The position numbers and the translations under genes were made by a program. Below are positions 7,834 to 17,332 of a DNA stretch of 64,000 bases, piece by piece. The stretch is from Burkholderiales bacterium (GTDB lineage: Bacteria > Pseudomonadota > Gammaproteobacteria > Burkholderiales > Usitatibacteraceae), in contig JAHCAK010000012.1 in assembly GCA_019634955.1 (NCBI GenBank), positions 1 through 64,000 on the forward strand, given 5' to 3'. Position 1 is the first letter of the stretch. Each line of letters starts with the position of its first letter. Below the pieces are notes generated by a model. The model saw nothing but the letters and a program-made list of their open reading frames with translations. It was not told the origin of the DNA and made no database searches.

Positions 7834-9822
7834 ATGGGACCTTGGGCCATCACCGCGCTCATGATACTGGGCTTCGGCGGCTTCGCCGCCCTGGCCTGGC
7901 GCAAGATCGCCATCTTCCGCGCCATGCAGCCCGAGGTGCGCTGGGACGGCGTCGCCGCGCGACTGGCGCGCGTGGCGACGATGGGCCTCGGCCAGTCGCG
8001 CATGGTGGCCGGGGAGTGGAAGCCGGGCGTCATGCACGCGGCCATCTTCCTCGGCTTCTGCGCGCTGCTCGTGAGGAAGCTCCACCTCATCGTGATCGGC
8101 TACGACCCGCTCGCGGTGATCCCGGGCGCGGCGGGCGCGGCCTACGCGATGTTCAAGGACTTCGTGGAGGTCGCGGTGCTCCTGGCGGTCGCCTACGCGT
8201 TCTGGCGTCGCTTCGTGATCCGGCCGCGCCGGCTCGAGCCCAACCGCGAGGCGATCCTCATCCTCTCGATGATCCTCGTGATCATCGTCTCGGACTTCCT
8301 CTTCGACGGGCTGCGGTTCGTGGCCTTCGCGGGCGACCCCGGCATCGCGCACGAGCGCGCCTTCGCGCCGGTGGGCGCGGCAGTCGCCGGCTTCTTCGAG
8401 CGCGCCTCGCCCGGCGCGCTCGCCTTCGGCCTGCAGGCTTCCTACTGGGTGCAGATGGTCACGGTGTTCTCCTTCCTCGTGATCCTGCCGCTGGGCGAGC
8501 ACTTCCACATCGTGACGGCGCTGCCGGCCGTGTTCCTCGCGCGAGAGACGCCGCTGAACCGCGTGCCTTCCGTCGACCTCGAGGCAATCATGGCCGACGA
8601 CGCCGGCGAGGACATGCGGGTGGGCGCGAAGGTCGCCACCGACCTGCCGTGGAAGGACGCCTTCGACGCCTTCACCTGCACCGAGTGCGGCCGCTGCAAG
8701 GACTCGTGCCCGACCTTCCTCACCGGCAAGCCGCTGGCCCTCAAGTGGGTGAACGACGCGCTCAAGCACCACCTGCTGGAGAACCGCGAGGCGATCGTCG
8801 CGGGCAAGGGAGGCGAGCTCGCCGCGCTGGTGCCCGCGGTCATCAAGGAAGAGACGCTCTGGGCCTGCACCACCTGCGGCTACTGCGAGCGCGCCTGCCC
8901 CATCGGCCTGGAGCACCTCGGGCGCTTCTACCGGCTGCGCCAGCACCAGGTGATGATGGAGGGCGCCTTCCCGCAGGAGCTGAAGGCCGTCTTCGACGCC
9001 TACGAGAGCCAGTCCAACCCCTGGGGGCTGCCGGCGGACACGCGCGGGGCGTGGGCGAAGGATCTCGGCGTGCCCGTGCTGGAGAGCGCGGAGCAGGCGC
9101 AGGAGATCGACTGGCTCTTCTACGTGGGCTCGGCGCAGTCCTTCGACAATCGCGCGCAGAAGACGGCGCGGGCGTTCGTGAAGATCCTGCAGGCCGCGGG
9201 CGTGCGCTTCGCGATTCTCGGGCCGCGGGAGGGCTCGACGGGCGAATGCGTGCGGCGGGCCGGCAACGAGATGCTCTTCCAGTCGCTCGCGCGGGCGCTG
9301 GTGGAGACGCTCGGCGGGCTCGGCGTGAAGCGCATCGTCACCTGCGACCCGCACGCGTTCAATGCGCTGAAGAACGAGTACCCCGAGTTCGGCGGGAACT
9401 TCGAGGTCGTGCACCACACGCAGCTCATCGACCGGCTCATCGGCGAGGGGAGACTCGCGCCGCGGAAGGCGGCCGAGGGCGTCATCTACCACGAGCCCTG
9501 CTACCTCGCCCGCCACAACGGCGAGTACGAGGCGCCGCGGCGCGTGATCGCGGCCGTGTCGAAGGACGCGCCGAAGGAGTTCGCGCTGGCCCGCGACAAG
9601 GCCATGTGCTGCGGCGCGGGCGGCGGGCGCATGTGGATGGAGGAGCACATCGGCAAGCGCATCAACGTGCTGCGCGCGGAGCAGGCGCTGGAGAGGGCGC
9701 CGAAGGCCATCGCGACGGCGTGCCCGTACTGCGCCATCATGCTGCGCGACGGCATGGCCCAGCTGGGGCGCGACGACGTGCCCACGAAGGACATCGCGGA
9801 GCTGGTGGCGGAGTCGATCTAG
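7834..9822 (+). CDS. EtfD-like membrane (Fe-S) oxidoreductase
   Basis: This 662-residue protein joins an N-terminal heme b/respiratory nitrate reductase gamma-like membrane domain (about six helices in residues 1-240) to a heterodisulfide-reductase-like soluble part. Two [4Fe-4S] motifs are plain: CTECGRCKDSCP at about 282-293 and CTTCGYCERACP at about 345-356. CCG-type cysteine domains follow, one with HEPCYLARHNG and one with MCCGAGGGRMW (Cys592-593). This layout is that of EtfD/EMR, which links ETF to the quinone pool in fatty-acid oxidation. I chose the ATG at 7834, which begins the first membrane helix; an in-frame ATG at 7782 is possible. It lies back to back with the classical ETF-quinone oxidoreductase gene, so this organism may have two routes from ETF to quinone. 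Confidence 0.88.
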   Translation: MGPWAITALMILGFGGFAALAWRKIAIFRAMQPEVRWDGVAARLARVATMGLGQSRMVAGEWKPGVMHAAIFLGFCALLVRKLHLIVIGYDPLAVIPGAAGAAYAMFKDFVEVAVLLAVAYAFWRRFVIRPRRLEPNREAILILSMILVIIVSDFLFDGLRFVAFAGDPGIAHERAFAPVGAAVAGFFERASPGALAFGLQASYWVQMVTVFSFLVILPLGEHFHIVTALPAVFLARETPLNRVPSVDLEAIMADDAGEDMRVGAKVATDLPWKDAFDAFTCTECGRCKDSCPTFLTGKPLALKWVNDALKHHLLENREAIVAGKGGELAALVPAVIKEETLWACTTCGYCERACPIGLEHLGRFYRLRQHQVMMEGAFPQELKAVFDAYESQSNPWGLPADTRGAWAKDLGVPVLESAEQAQEIDWLFYVGSAQSFDNRAQKTARAFVKILQAAGVRFAILGPREGSTGECVRRAGNEMLFQSLARALVETLGGLGVKRIVTCDPHAFNALKNEYPEFGGNFEVVHHTQLIDRLIGEGRLAPRKAAEGVIYHEPCYLARHNGEYEAPRRVIAAVSKDAPKEFALARDKAMCCGAGGGRMWMEEHIGKRINVLRAEQALERAPKAIATACPYCAIMLRDGMAQLGRDDVPTKDIAELVAESI

Positions 9823-9869
9823 CCCGCGGCAGGCGATAATCGCCGCACCGATCGCTCCCGGAGCTCCCC

Positions 9870-10994
9870 GTGCTTCCCTTGCAGGACATCCGCGTGCTTG
9901 ACTTCAGCACGCTGCTTCCCGGCCCGCTCGCGAGCCTCATCCTCGCCGAGGCCGGCGCCGAGGTGATCAAGGTCGAGCGCCCCGGTTCTGGCGAGGACAT
10001 GCGCGGCTACCCGCCGTTCCTCGATGGCGAGAGCGGCAGCTTCGCCATCCTCAACCGCGGCAAGCGGGCCATTTCTCTCGACTTGCGCGCGCCCGGCGCC
10101 GCCGCCTCGCTCCTCGCGCTGGCCCCCACCCTCGACATCGTGCTCGAGCAGTTCCGCCCCGGCGTGATGGCGCGGCTGGGCCTGGGCTACGAGGCCTGGC
10201 GCGCGGCCAACCCGCGCATCCTCTACTGCGCCATCACGGGCTACGGGCAGGATGGACCTCGCGCCGACGAGGCGGGCCACGACCTCAACTACCAGGCCGG
10301 CGCGGGGATCCTCGCGCTCGTCGCCGGCGCCGACGGCTCGCCCGGCGTCCCCCCGACGCTCGCCGGGGACATCGCCGGCGGCACCTACCCGGCCGTGATC
10401 AACCTGCTGCTCGCCCTGCGCCGCCGCGACCGCACCGGAGAGGGCTGCTTCATCGACGTCGCGATGGCCGAGAACCTCCTCACCTTCCAGTTCCTCGGGC
10501 TCGCGATGGGGCAGGGCGCGGGCCTGTGGCCGCGTCCGGGCGCGGGAACGCTCACGGGCGGCTCGCCGCGCTACCGCGTCTACGGCACCGCCGACCGCCG
10601 GCACCTCGCGGTGGCCGCGCTCGAGGACAAGTTCTGGCAGGCCTTCTGCGAGATCGCGGCGATTCCGGAGGCGTTGCGCGACGACCGCCGCGACGCGCAG
10701 GCCACGGCGGAAGCCGTGGCGCAGGCGGTCGCGAGCCGCGACGCGGCCTGGTGGGAAGCCGCGCTCGCCGGCAGGGACACCTGCTGCACGCTGGTGCGCT
10801 CGCTGGAGGAAGCCGTGCGCGACCTGCACTTCGCCGCGCGCGGCGTGTTCTCGCGCCGCGTGGAGATCCCGGGCCACGTCCTGCCGGCGCTGCCGGTTCC
10901 CGTCGTGCCCGCGCTGCGCACGCCGGCCGTATCGGCGCCCGCGCCTCGCGTGGGCGAGGGCAACGGGGCGATAATGGGCGCCCCCGAATGCTGA
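9870..10994 (+). CDS. CaiB/BaiF family acyl-CoA enzyme, probably alpha-methylacyl-CoA racemase-like
   Basis: This is a 374-residue class III CoA-transferase-fold protein with the family opening LDFSTLLPGPLASLILAEAGAEVIKVE. Two features favour a racemase over a true CoA transferase: a GHDLNY segment matching the catalytic His region of alpha-methylacyl-CoA racemase, and LAGDIAGGTYPA matching its catalytic Asp region. Racemases interconvert 2-methylacyl-CoA epimers for beta-oxidation. It starts at a GTG at 9870 and is followed after 10 bases by an acyl-CoA thioesterase gene, supporting a joint acyl-CoA role. The family is certain; the choice between racemase and transferase is inference from these motifs. 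Confidence 0.82.
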   Translation: MLPLQDIRVLDFSTLLPGPLASLILAEAGAEVIKVERPGSGEDMRGYPPFLDGESGSFAILNRGKRAISLDLRAPGAAASLLALAPTLDIVLEQFRPGVMARLGLGYEAWRAANPRILYCAITGYGQDGPRADEAGHDLNYQAGAGILALVAGADGSPGVPPTLAGDIAGGTYPAVINLLLALRRRDRTGEGCFIDVAMAENLLTFQFLGLAMGQGAGLWPRPGAGTLTGGSPRYRVYGTADRRHLAVAALEDKFWQAFCEIAAIPEALRDDRRDAQATAEAVAQAVASRDAAWWEAALAGRDTCCTLVRSLEEAVRDLHFAARGVFSRRVEIPGHVLPALPVPVVPALRTPAVSAPAPRVGEGNGAIMGAPEC

Positions 10995-11004
10995 CCCCGC
11001 CCGC

Positions 11005-11436
11005 ATGAGCCCGATCGCGCCCGCCGCCCGCAAGCTCCTCCACGCCTCGCGAATGCCCGTGCGCTGGGGCGACATGGACGCGCTGGGCCACGTGAACAAC
11101 GCCGAGTACCTGCGCTATTTCGAGCAGGCGCGCATCGACTGGCTCGAGGGGCTGGGCTACGCCGTGGACGGCAAGGGCCCGCAAGGGCCCATCCTCGCGA
11201 AGGTGACGGTGACCTACCTGCGGCCCGTGGTCTACCCGAGCGAGCTCGAGATCCGCCTCTATGCCGGGCACGTCGGCAACTCGAGCTTCACGCTCGCCGG
11301 GGAGATCGTGAACGCCCGCGACGCGGCCGAGCGCTTCACCGAGGGCGAGTTCGTGACGGTGTGGCTGGACAATGCCGCCGCCAGGTCCGTCCGGTTTCCG
11401 GACAGGATCCGCGCCGCGCTGGAGGCCCCCGCGTGA
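11005..11436 (+). CDS. 4HBT-family acyl-CoA thioesterase
   Basis: This 143-residue hotdog-fold protein is of the 4-hydroxybenzoyl-CoA thioesterase/YbgC type. The signature VRWGDMDALGHVNNAEYLRY contains the catalytic Asp and the HVNN motif. It would hydrolyse acyl-CoA thioesters in the cytoplasm. Its length is normal for a single-hotdog enzyme. The gene follows the acyl-CoA racemase-like gene by 10 bases and overlaps crcB by four bases (GTGA at 11433-11436). Its substrate cannot be read from sequence, but the upstream neighbour suggests a branched or aromatic acyl-CoA. Confidence 0.9.
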   Translation: MSPIAPAARKLLHASRMPVRWGDMDALGHVNNAEYLRYFEQARIDWLEGLGYAVDGKGPQGPILAKVTVTYLRPVVYPSELEIRLYAGHVGNSSFTLAGEIVNARDAAERFTEGEFVTVWLDNAAARSVRFPDRIRAALEAPA

Positions 11437-11819
11437 ACCACCTCGCCGGCGGGTTCATCGCCGTGGGGCTGGGCGCCATGCTCGGCGCCTGGCTGCGCTG
11501 GGGCCTGGGCCTGTGGCTCAACCCGCGCTTTCCCGGCGTGCCGCTGGGCACGCTCGCCGCCAACGTCGCCGGCGGCTACCTCGTGGGCGTGGCCGTCGCG
11601 TGGATCAGCGCGCGGCCGGAGATTCCGCCCGAATGGCGGCTTTTCGTCGTGACGGGCTTCCTCGGCGGGCTCACCACGTTCTCGACCTTCTCCGCCGAGT
11701 CGGTGGGCATGATGCTGCGCGGCGAGTACGGCTGGGCGGCGCTGCACACCACGTGGCACCTCGGCGGCTCCATCGTCGCGACCGCCCTGGGCATCCTCAC
11801 CTACCGCGCGCTCGCGTAG
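11433..11819 (+). CDS. crcB: Fluoride exporter CrcB/Fluc
   Basis: This is a 128-residue membrane protein with four hydrophobic helices, the size of a Fluc fluoride channel subunit. Typical motifs are present: LGAWLRWGLG in helix 1, GTLAANVAGGYLVG in helix 2 and the GGLTTFSTFSAE break in helix 3, which lines the pore and the central sodium site. It acts as a dual-topology dimer in the inner membrane and lets fluoride out of the cell. The GTG start at 11433 overlaps the thioesterase stop codon. No fluoride riboswitch is apparent upstream because the gene is embedded in the operon. Confidence 0.95.
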   Translation: MNHLAGGFIAVGLGAMLGAWLRWGLGLWLNPRFPGVPLGTLAANVAGGYLVGVAVAWISARPEIPPEWRLFVVTGFLGGLTTFSTFSAESVGMMLRGEYGWAALHTTWHLGGSIVATALGILTYRALA

Positions 11820-11834
11820 GGAAGGGCGGCGCCC

Positions 11835-13334
11835 CTACCTCGTCCACCGGTTCAGGACGACGCGTGCTTCCACCGCCACCTCGCTCGCGGTCATCCCCAC
11901 CGGCCCCACGCCGCGCGCGACGAGAGAATCGGCCGCCGCGCCGTGCAGGCAGACGGCGAAGCGCAAGGCCTCCCTCGCGGCGAGCCCCTGGCAGAGGAGC
12001 GCGCCGATCATGCCGGCGAGGACGTCGCCCGTGCCGCCGCTCGCGAGGCCGGGATTGCCCGTGGCGTTGATCGCCCAGGTGCCGTCGGCGCTCGCGCAGG
12101 CGCTGCCCGCGCCCTTGAGGACGACCTCGCAGCGGAAGCGCTTCGCCAGCTCACGCGCGGCGCCGAGGCGGTCGGCCTGCACCTTCGCCGTGTCCGTCTT
12201 GAGGAGCCGCGCCGCCTCGGCCGGGTGCGGCGTGAGGATCGTGGGTGCGCGGCGGTTGCCCGCGAGCGCGCCCTGCATGGCCTCGTGCACGGCGACGGCG
12301 TTGAGCGCGTCGGCGTCCAGCACGAGGGGCTTGGGCAGCGACAGCAGCGCCGGCAGCGTCGAGCGCTCGAAGGACGAGAGCGAGGTCGCGCTGGGAGAAT
12401 GCCCCGCGCCCGGCCCGACGACGAGCACGTCGGCGGCGAGCGTGTCGTCGAGGCTTCTCAGCATGAGCTCGGGCGTCGCGGCGTCGAAGGCGGGCGCCTC
12501 GGGAGACAGGAGCCCCACGTAGACCTTGCCCGCGCCCGCGAGGAGCCCGGCGCGAGCGGCGAGGAGGGCAGCCCCGGTCATGCCGCGCCCGCCGCCGACG
12601 ATGCCGAGCGTGCCGTACGAGCCCTTGTGCGAATCGCGCGCGCGCGGCGCGAGCACGCCCTGCATCGCTTCCGCCGTGAGAAGGCTCCCGGGAAGGCCCG
12701 AGACGAGCCCCGGGTCGTTCACCAGCGGCGCGAGGACGACCTCGCCCGCGTGGTCGAGTGCCGCACCCGTGTGCAGGCCCGCCTTGCGCGCGAGAAAGGT
12801 GAGCGTGCGCGTGGCGCGCACCGCCGCGCCGCGCACGGCGCCCGTGTCGCTCGCGATGCCGCTCGGCACGTCGATCGCGAGAACGGGCGCGCCGCAGGCG
12901 TTGATGCGGTGGATGAGGCGCGCGAGGTCGCCCTCGACGTCGCGCGCGAGCCCGATGCCCAGCAGGCCGTCCACCACCAGGGCGGGGCGGGTCTCGGAAG
13001 GCCACTCGCGCACCGCCCGCCCCCAGGCGGCGAGGTAGCTCTCGCGGGCCGCCCGTGCCTCCGGCGCTTTCGGTTCGGCCCCCACGGCGTCCAGCACCAG
13101 CACGCGGTGGAACGACCGGCGCAGCAGCTCGGCCGCCACCCAGGCGTCGCCGCCGTTGTTGCCCGGCCCGGCCGCCACGAGGATCGTGCCGCCTTCCTCG
13201 GGCAGCATCGTGCGCGCGGCCTCGGCCACGGCGGCTCCCGCGCGCTGCATGAGCGTCTGGCCGGCGAGGTCGCGCGCCGCCCGCGCCTCGAGGGCGCGCA
13301 CCTCGGCGGTGGTGAGCAGCGGCAGCGCGTTCAC
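11835..13334 (-). CDS. nnr: Bifunctional NAD(P)H-hydrate epimerase / ADP-dependent NAD(P)H-hydrate dehydratase
   Basis: This 499-residue two-domain repair enzyme restores damaged NAD(P)HX. The N-terminal YjeF_N epimerase domain (about 1-210) shows [16 protein letters not shown], and [15 protein letters not shown] carries the catalytic Asp. The C-terminal YjeF_C dehydratase domain (about 225-490) shows [32 protein letters not shown] and the nucleotide-binding [20 protein letters not shown]. The GTG start at 13334 overlaps the nadB stop codon by four bases. Pairing a NAD biosynthesis gene with the NAD(P)HX repair enzyme in one operon makes functional sense. Confidence 0.95.
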   Translation of the reverse strand: MNALPLLTTAEVRALEARAARDLAGQTLMQRAGAAVAEAARTMLPEEGGTILVAAGPGNNGGDAWVAAELLRRSFHRVLVLDAVGAEPKAPEARAARESYLAAWGRAVREWPSETRPALVVDGLLGIGLARDVEGDLARLIHRINACGAPVLAIDVPSGIASDTGAVRGAAVRATRTLTFLARKAGLHTGAALDHAGEVVLAPLVNDPGLVSGLPGSLLTAEAMQGVLAPRARDSHKGSYGTLGIVGGGRGMTGAALLAARAGLLAGAGKVYVGLLSPEAPAFDAATPELMLRSLDDTLAADVLVVGPGAGHSPSATSLSSFERSTLPALLSLPKPLVLDADALNAVAVHEAMQGALAGNRRAPTILTPHPAEAARLLKTDTAKVQADRLGAARELAKRFRCEVVLKGAGSACASADGTWAINATGNPGLASGGTGDVLAGMIGALLCQGLAAREALRFAVCLHGAAADSLVARGVGPVGMTASEVAVEARVVLNRWTR

Positions 13335-14917
13335 AGGGTGGTGGTGCGCGGGTCGAGCACGGTGTCCTTCGCCTCGGGGAGGGTGTCCGGCCAGTCGCTG
13401 GAAAAGTGCAGGCCGCGGCTCTCGCGGCGGGCGAGCGCCGAGCGCACGATGAGCTCGGCCGTGACCACGAGGTTGCGCAGCTCGATGAGGTCGTTGGAGA
13501 CGCGGAAGTTCGAGTAGAACTCCTCGATCTCGCCCTGCAGCAGGTTGATGCGGTGCAGCGCGCGCTCCAGGCGCTTGTTCGTGCGCACGATCCCCACGTA
13601 GCTCCACATGCTGCGGCGAAGCTCGTCCCAGTTGTGGGCGATGACCACCTCCTCGTCGGCGTCCGTCACGCGGCTCTCGTCCCAGGCCGGCAGCGCCGGC
13701 ACGGGTGCGGCGGGGGCGGCGAGGATGTCGGCCGCGGCGGCCTCGGAGAACACGAGGCACTCCAGCAGCGAGTTGGAGGCGAGGCGGTTGGCGCCGTGCA
13801 GCCCCGTGCACGCCACCTCGCCCAGCGCGTAGAGGCCGGCGACGGCCGTGCGGCCGGCGAGGTCCACCTGCAGCCCGCCGCAGGAGTAGTGCGCGGCCGG
13901 CACCACGGGGATGGGCTCCTTCGCGATGTCGATCCCGAACCCGAGGCACTTGGCGTGGATGTTGGGGAAGTGGGCGCGGACGAAGTCCCCGCCCTTGTGC
14001 GAGATGTCGAGGTAGACGCAGTCCAGGCCGCGCTTCTTCATCTCGAAGTCGATGGCGCGGGCCACCACGTCGCGCGGGGCCAGCTCGCCGCGCTCGTCGT
14101 GGGCCGGCATGAAGCGCTCGCCCCCCGGGAGCTTCAGCAGCCCGCCCTCGCCGCGCACCGCCTCGGAGATGAGGAAGCTCTTGGCGTGCGGGTGGTAGAG
14201 GCAGGTGGGGTGGAACTGGATGAACTCCATGTTGGCCACCGGGCAGCCGGCGCGCCAGCCCATGGCGATGCCGTCGCCCGTGGCGGTGTCGGGGTTCGTC
14301 GTGTAGAGGTAGACCTTGCCCGCGCCCCCGGAGGCGAGGATCGTCGCCCGCGCGGCGATCGTCTTCACGCGACCGGCCTTCACGTCGAGGACATAGGCGC
14401 CGTGGCAGCGGTTGTCGGCGAGGCCGAGCTTCCTGCCCGTGACGAGGTCGACGGCGATGTGCCACTCGAGGATGTCGATGCCGGGGTGGCCGCGCACCTG
14501 CTCGACGAGGGTGCGCTGCACGGCATTGCCGGTGGCGTCGGCCGCGTGGACGATGCGGCGGTGGCTGTGGCCCCCCTCGCGGTGCAGGTGCAGCTCCTCG
14601 GCGCCGCCCGTCTCGCGGGTGAAGGGCACGCCCTGGGCCACGAGCCAGTCGATCGCCCGCCGCCCGCGCTCGACCACGAAGCGCACGGCGTCGTCGTGGC
14701 ACAATCCGGCGCCGGCCACGTGGGTGTCGCGGACGTGGTTCTCGAGGGAATCGGCGCTGTCCAGCACGGCGGCGATGCCGCCCTGGGCGTAGGCCGAGGC
14801 GCCCTCGAGCAGCTCGTGCTTGGTGACGAGGGCCACCTTGCGGTGGCCGGCGAGGCGCAGGGCGGCGGAGAGCCCGGCGAGGCCGCTCCCGATGACGAGG
14901 ACGTCGTAGGTGTTCAA
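13331..14917 (-). CDS. nadB: L-aspartate oxidase
   Basis: This is a 528-residue FAD enzyme that oxidises L-aspartate to iminoaspartate, the first step of de novo NAD synthesis. The N-terminal motif is [18 protein letters not shown], followed by [11 protein letters not shown], then [16 protein letters not shown] and [11 protein letters not shown] in the substrate region, and FSYCGG-type sequence ([10 protein letters not shown]) near residue 360. I chose the TTG at 14917 because AGGAA lies about eight bases upstream and homologues begin close to the FAD motif; an upstream ATG at 15004 would add 29 low-complexity residues. It is divergent from rpoE, an arrangement common in betaproteobacteria. 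Confidence 0.95.
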   Translation of the reverse strand: MNTYDVLVIGSGLAGLSAALRLAGHRKVALVTKHELLEGASAYAQGGIAAVLDSADSLENHVRDTHVAGAGLCHDDAVRFVVERGRRAIDWLVAQGVPFTRETGGAEELHLHREGGHSHRRIVHAADATGNAVQRTLVEQVRGHPGIDILEWHIAVDLVTGRKLGLADNRCHGAYVLDVKAGRVKTIAARATILASGGAGKVYLYTTNPDTATGDGIAMGWRAGCPVANMEFIQFHPTCLYHPHAKSFLISEAVRGEGGLLKLPGGERFMPAHDERGELAPRDVVARAIDFEMKKRGLDCVYLDISHKGGDFVRAHFPNIHAKCLGFGIDIAKEPIPVVPAAHYSCGGLQVDLAGRTAVAGLYALGEVACTGLHGANRLASNSLLECLVFSEAAAADILAAPAAPVPALPAWDESRVTDADEEVVIAHNWDELRRSMWSYVGIVRTNKRLERALHRINLLQGEIEEFYSNFRVSNDLIELRNLVVTAELIVRSALARRESRGLHFSSDWPDTLPEAKDTVLDPRTTTL

Positions 14918-14953
14918 GAGGGGTTCCTGGGGGTGGTGCGGCTCCGGCGCGCC

Positions 14954-14981
14954 GGAACTATTTGCCGGGCGGGGAGTCTGT
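14954..14981 (+). promoter_or_regulatory. Sigma-E-type promoter upstream of rpoE
   Basis: GGAACT at 14954-14959 and TCTGT at 14977-14981 are 17 bases apart, close to the RpoE consensus GGAACTT-N16-TCTGA. It lies about 155 bases upstream of the rpoE start in the nadB-rpoE gap, as expected for an autoregulated sigma-E operon. A separate TATAAT at 15033-15038 may give housekeeping transcription, although I see no convincing -35 box for it. Confidence 0.55.
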
Positions 14982-15135
14982 TGGCCATGATCGCGGGAAT
15001 GCACACGGCAAGGTGATGAAAAACCTGACGTTTATAATACCGCAGGAAGCCGGCAAGCCCTTCGTCGCCCCGTCCCCCGCGGGGCTGGCGCCCGGGGTGC
15101 CCGGCGCAGGGACAAGAGACCCGGACAAGGGACGG

Positions 15136-15735
15136 ATGAGCGACAGGGAAATCGACCAGCAACTGGTCGAGCGCGCCCAGCGGGGCGAGAAGCGGGCCTT
15201 CGAGCTGCTGGTGATCAAGTACCAGCGCAAGCTCGAGCGCCTCCTTTCGCGCATCATCCGCGACCCCGGCGAGATCGAGGACGTCGCGCAGGAGGCCTTC
15301 GTGAAGGCCTACCGGGCGCTGCCCAACTTCCGCGGCGACAGCGCCTTCTACACCTGGCTCTACCGCATCGGCATCAACACGGCGAAGAACTACCTCATCG
15401 CCCAGGGCCGGCGCGCGCCCACCTCCACCGCGCACGACAGCGAGGAGGCCGAGAGCTTCGACGACGCCGAGGGGCTGCGCGACATCAACACGCCCGAGGC
15501 GATGCTGATGTCCAAGCAGATCGGCAAGACGGTGAACGACGCGATCGACGCGTTGCCCGAGGAGCTGCGCACGGCCATCACGCTGCGCGAGATCGACGGC
15601 CTCTCCTACGAGGAGATCGCGAAGATCATGGATTGCCCGATCGGCACGGTCCGGTCGCGCATCTTCCGGGCCCGGGAGGCGGTGGCGGAGAGGCTCCGCC
15701 CGCAGCTCGGGACCACCAAGGACCAAAGATGGTAA
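15136..15735 (+). CDS. rpoE: RNA polymerase sigma-E factor
   Basis: This 199-residue ECF sigma factor is of the RpoE/AlgU type. Region 2 shows KYQRKLERLLSRII, DVAQEAFVKAYRALPNFRG and FYTWLYRIGINTAKNYL; region 4 shows LPEELRTAITLREIDGLSYEE with a helix-turn-helix IAKIMDCPIGTVRSRIFRAR. It directs transcription of envelope-stress genes. I chose the ATG at 15136, which gives the usual family length and has GGACGG just upstream. rseA, rseB and mucD follow, the full set needed to hold and release the factor. Confidence 0.96.
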   Translation: MSDREIDQQLVERAQRGEKRAFELLVIKYQRKLERLLSRIIRDPGEIEDVAQEAFVKAYRALPNFRGDSAFYTWLYRIGINTAKNYLIAQGRRAPTSTAHDSEEAESFDDAEGLRDINTPEAMLMSKQIGKTVNDAIDALPEELRTAITLREIDGLSYEEIAKIMDCPIGTVRSRIFRAREAVAERLRPQLGTTKDQRW

Positions 15736-15814
15736 GAACAGGCAGCAGGGCGGCAACACACCCGGGCGCGAAGGCCGCGAAAGGCCTGCACCCGGTCACT
15801 CTTGGGGTTGGAAC

Positions 15815-16312
15815 ATGACGCAGGAACTGTCTTCTCTCATGGATGGCGAGCTTCCGGCCGACGAGGCGGAGCGGATCATCAAGGGCTGCTGCGGCAGCGA
15901 GGAACTGAAGGCCAAGTGGCAGGCCTACCACCTGATCGGCGAGGCGCTGCGCGGCGAGGCCGTGCCCCGGGGCGCCTCCACGCGCCGCATCATGGAGGCG
16001 ATCGCGCAGGAGCCGACGGTGCTCGCGCCGCCCCCGCGGCGCGCCACCGCGAGCGCCGGGCGAATCGCCTTCGCGGCCGCCGCATCGGTGGCCACCGTGG
16101 CCGTGGTCGGCTGGATCGGCATGCAGGACCGCGCCGCGCCCGCCGGCCCGGTGCTCGCGAAGTCCGCGACCGTCGCGCCGCAGGCCGTCCCGGTCGCGGC
16201 CGCCAACGTCGTGCCGATGCACAACGTGAACGAGTACCTCGTCGTGCATCGCCAGGTCCCCAACGCCGAGTTCTACCGGCCGGTCGCCGCCCAGGCCGCG
16301 GGCGGGCGATGA
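15815..16312 (+). CDS. rseA: Anti-sigma-E factor RseA/MucA
   Basis: This is a 165-residue single-pass inner-membrane anti-sigma factor. The N-terminal cytoplasmic domain opens with QELSSLMDGELPADEAERI, the usual sigma-binding part, and includes WQAYHLIGEALRGE. A hydrophobic segment near residues 87-105 (IAFAAAASVATVAVVGWIGM) crosses the membrane, and the rest is periplasmic. Under envelope stress it is cut by DegS- and RseP-type proteases, freeing RpoE. It starts 79 bases after rpoE and overlaps rseB by four bases (ATGA). Confidence 0.93.
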   Translation: MTQELSSLMDGELPADEAERIIKGCCGSEELKAKWQAYHLIGEALRGEAVPRGASTRRIMEAIAQEPTVLAPPPRRATASAGRIAFAAAASVATVAVVGWIGMQDRAAPAGPVLAKSATVAPQAVPVAAANVVPMHNVNEYLVVHRQVPNAEFYRPVAAQAAGGR

Positions 16313-17289
16313 GGGGCATCGCCGCGCTGCTGCCGGCCGCCGCGCTCGCCGCGGCATGGCCCGCCGCCGCCGCCGGTCCCGGCAACGACCCGATCGCCTG
16401 GCTGCAGCGCGCCGCCGCGTCGGCGCGCCAGACCACCTACGCCGGCACCGTCGTCCACATGTCGGGCGACCGGGCGTCGACCACCCGCATCACGCACCTG
16501 TTCTACGGCGGCGCCGAGCACGAGAAGATCGAGGCGCTCGACGGCGACCGGCGCGAGATCGTGCGCCACAACGACGAGATGCAGTGCTTCTTCCCGGACG
16601 CGAAGACGGTCCGCGTCGACCGGCGCGTGACGGCGCGGTTCTTCCCCTCGCTCGTCGCCGGGCCGGTGCAGGTGATCGCCGAGAACTACCGCGTGAAGCT
16701 GGGCGGCGTGGAGCGCGTGCTGGGCCGCGACTGCCAGTGGATCCACCTGGACCCGAAGGACGCCCTGCGTTTCGCGCAGCGCCTGTGCGCCGAGGTGGAT
16801 TCCGGGCTGCTCCTGCGGGCGAAGACGCTGGGGCCGCGCCAGCAGGTGCTCGAGCACTTCACCTTCACGGACCTGCGCATGGGCCCGCAGGTGTCGCGCG
16901 GCGAGCTGAAGAGCACCTTCCACGCGCAGAGCAAGGACTGGCGCCGCGACAACGAGAGCACCGCCGAGGCGCGCCAGGTCCCGACGGGCTGGGCCGTGGG
17001 CGAGGCGCCGCCCGGGTTCCGGCTGGTGAGCGAGATGCAGCGCAAGCTCCCGAACCGCGCCAAGCCGGTCTCCCACCTCGTCTACTCCGACGGGCTCGCC
17101 ACCATGAGCGTGTTCGTCGAGCCCCTGAACAGCGGCCAGCGCGCCGACGAGGCCGCCAACGAGGATGGCGCCCTCTCGGTGTTCGTCCGGCCGATGGGCG
17201 ACCACCTCGTCACCGTGCTGGGCGAGGTGCCGACCGCGGCCGTCCAGCAGGCGGGGAGAAGCGTTTCCCGGCAGCCCGCGGCGCGCTAG
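16309..17289 (+). CDS. rseB: Sigma-E regulatory protein RseB/MucB
   Basis: This 326-residue periplasmic protein has a signal peptide (about residues 1-22, ending in AAA). The N-terminal MucB/RseB domain is lipoprotein-like (AWLQRAAASARQTTYAGTVV, RITHLFYGGAEHEKIEALDG), and a C-terminal domain contacts RseA (PPGFRLVSEMQRKL, HLVYSDGLATMSVFVEP). It shields RseA from proteolysis until it senses lipopolysaccharide or mislocalised lipoproteins. Length and gene position are normal. The ATG overlaps the rseA stop. Confidence 0.94.
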   Translation: MRGIAALLPAAALAAAWPAAAAGPGNDPIAWLQRAAASARQTTYAGTVVHMSGDRASTTRITHLFYGGAEHEKIEALDGDRREIVRHNDEMQCFFPDAKTVRVDRRVTARFFPSLVAGPVQVIAENYRVKLGGVERVLGRDCQWIHLDPKDALRFAQRLCAEVDSGLLLRAKTLGPRQQVLEHFTFTDLRMGPQVSRGELKSTFHAQSKDWRRDNESTAEARQVPTGWAVGEAPPGFRLVSEMQRKLPNRAKPVSHLVYSDGLATMSVFVEPLNSGQRADEAANEDGALSVFVRPMGDHLVTVLGEVPTAAVQQAGRSVSRQPAAR

Positions 17290-17332
17290 CCCGAATCCCG
17301 CAGCAACCGTTCCCAAGACAAGGCCACACTCC

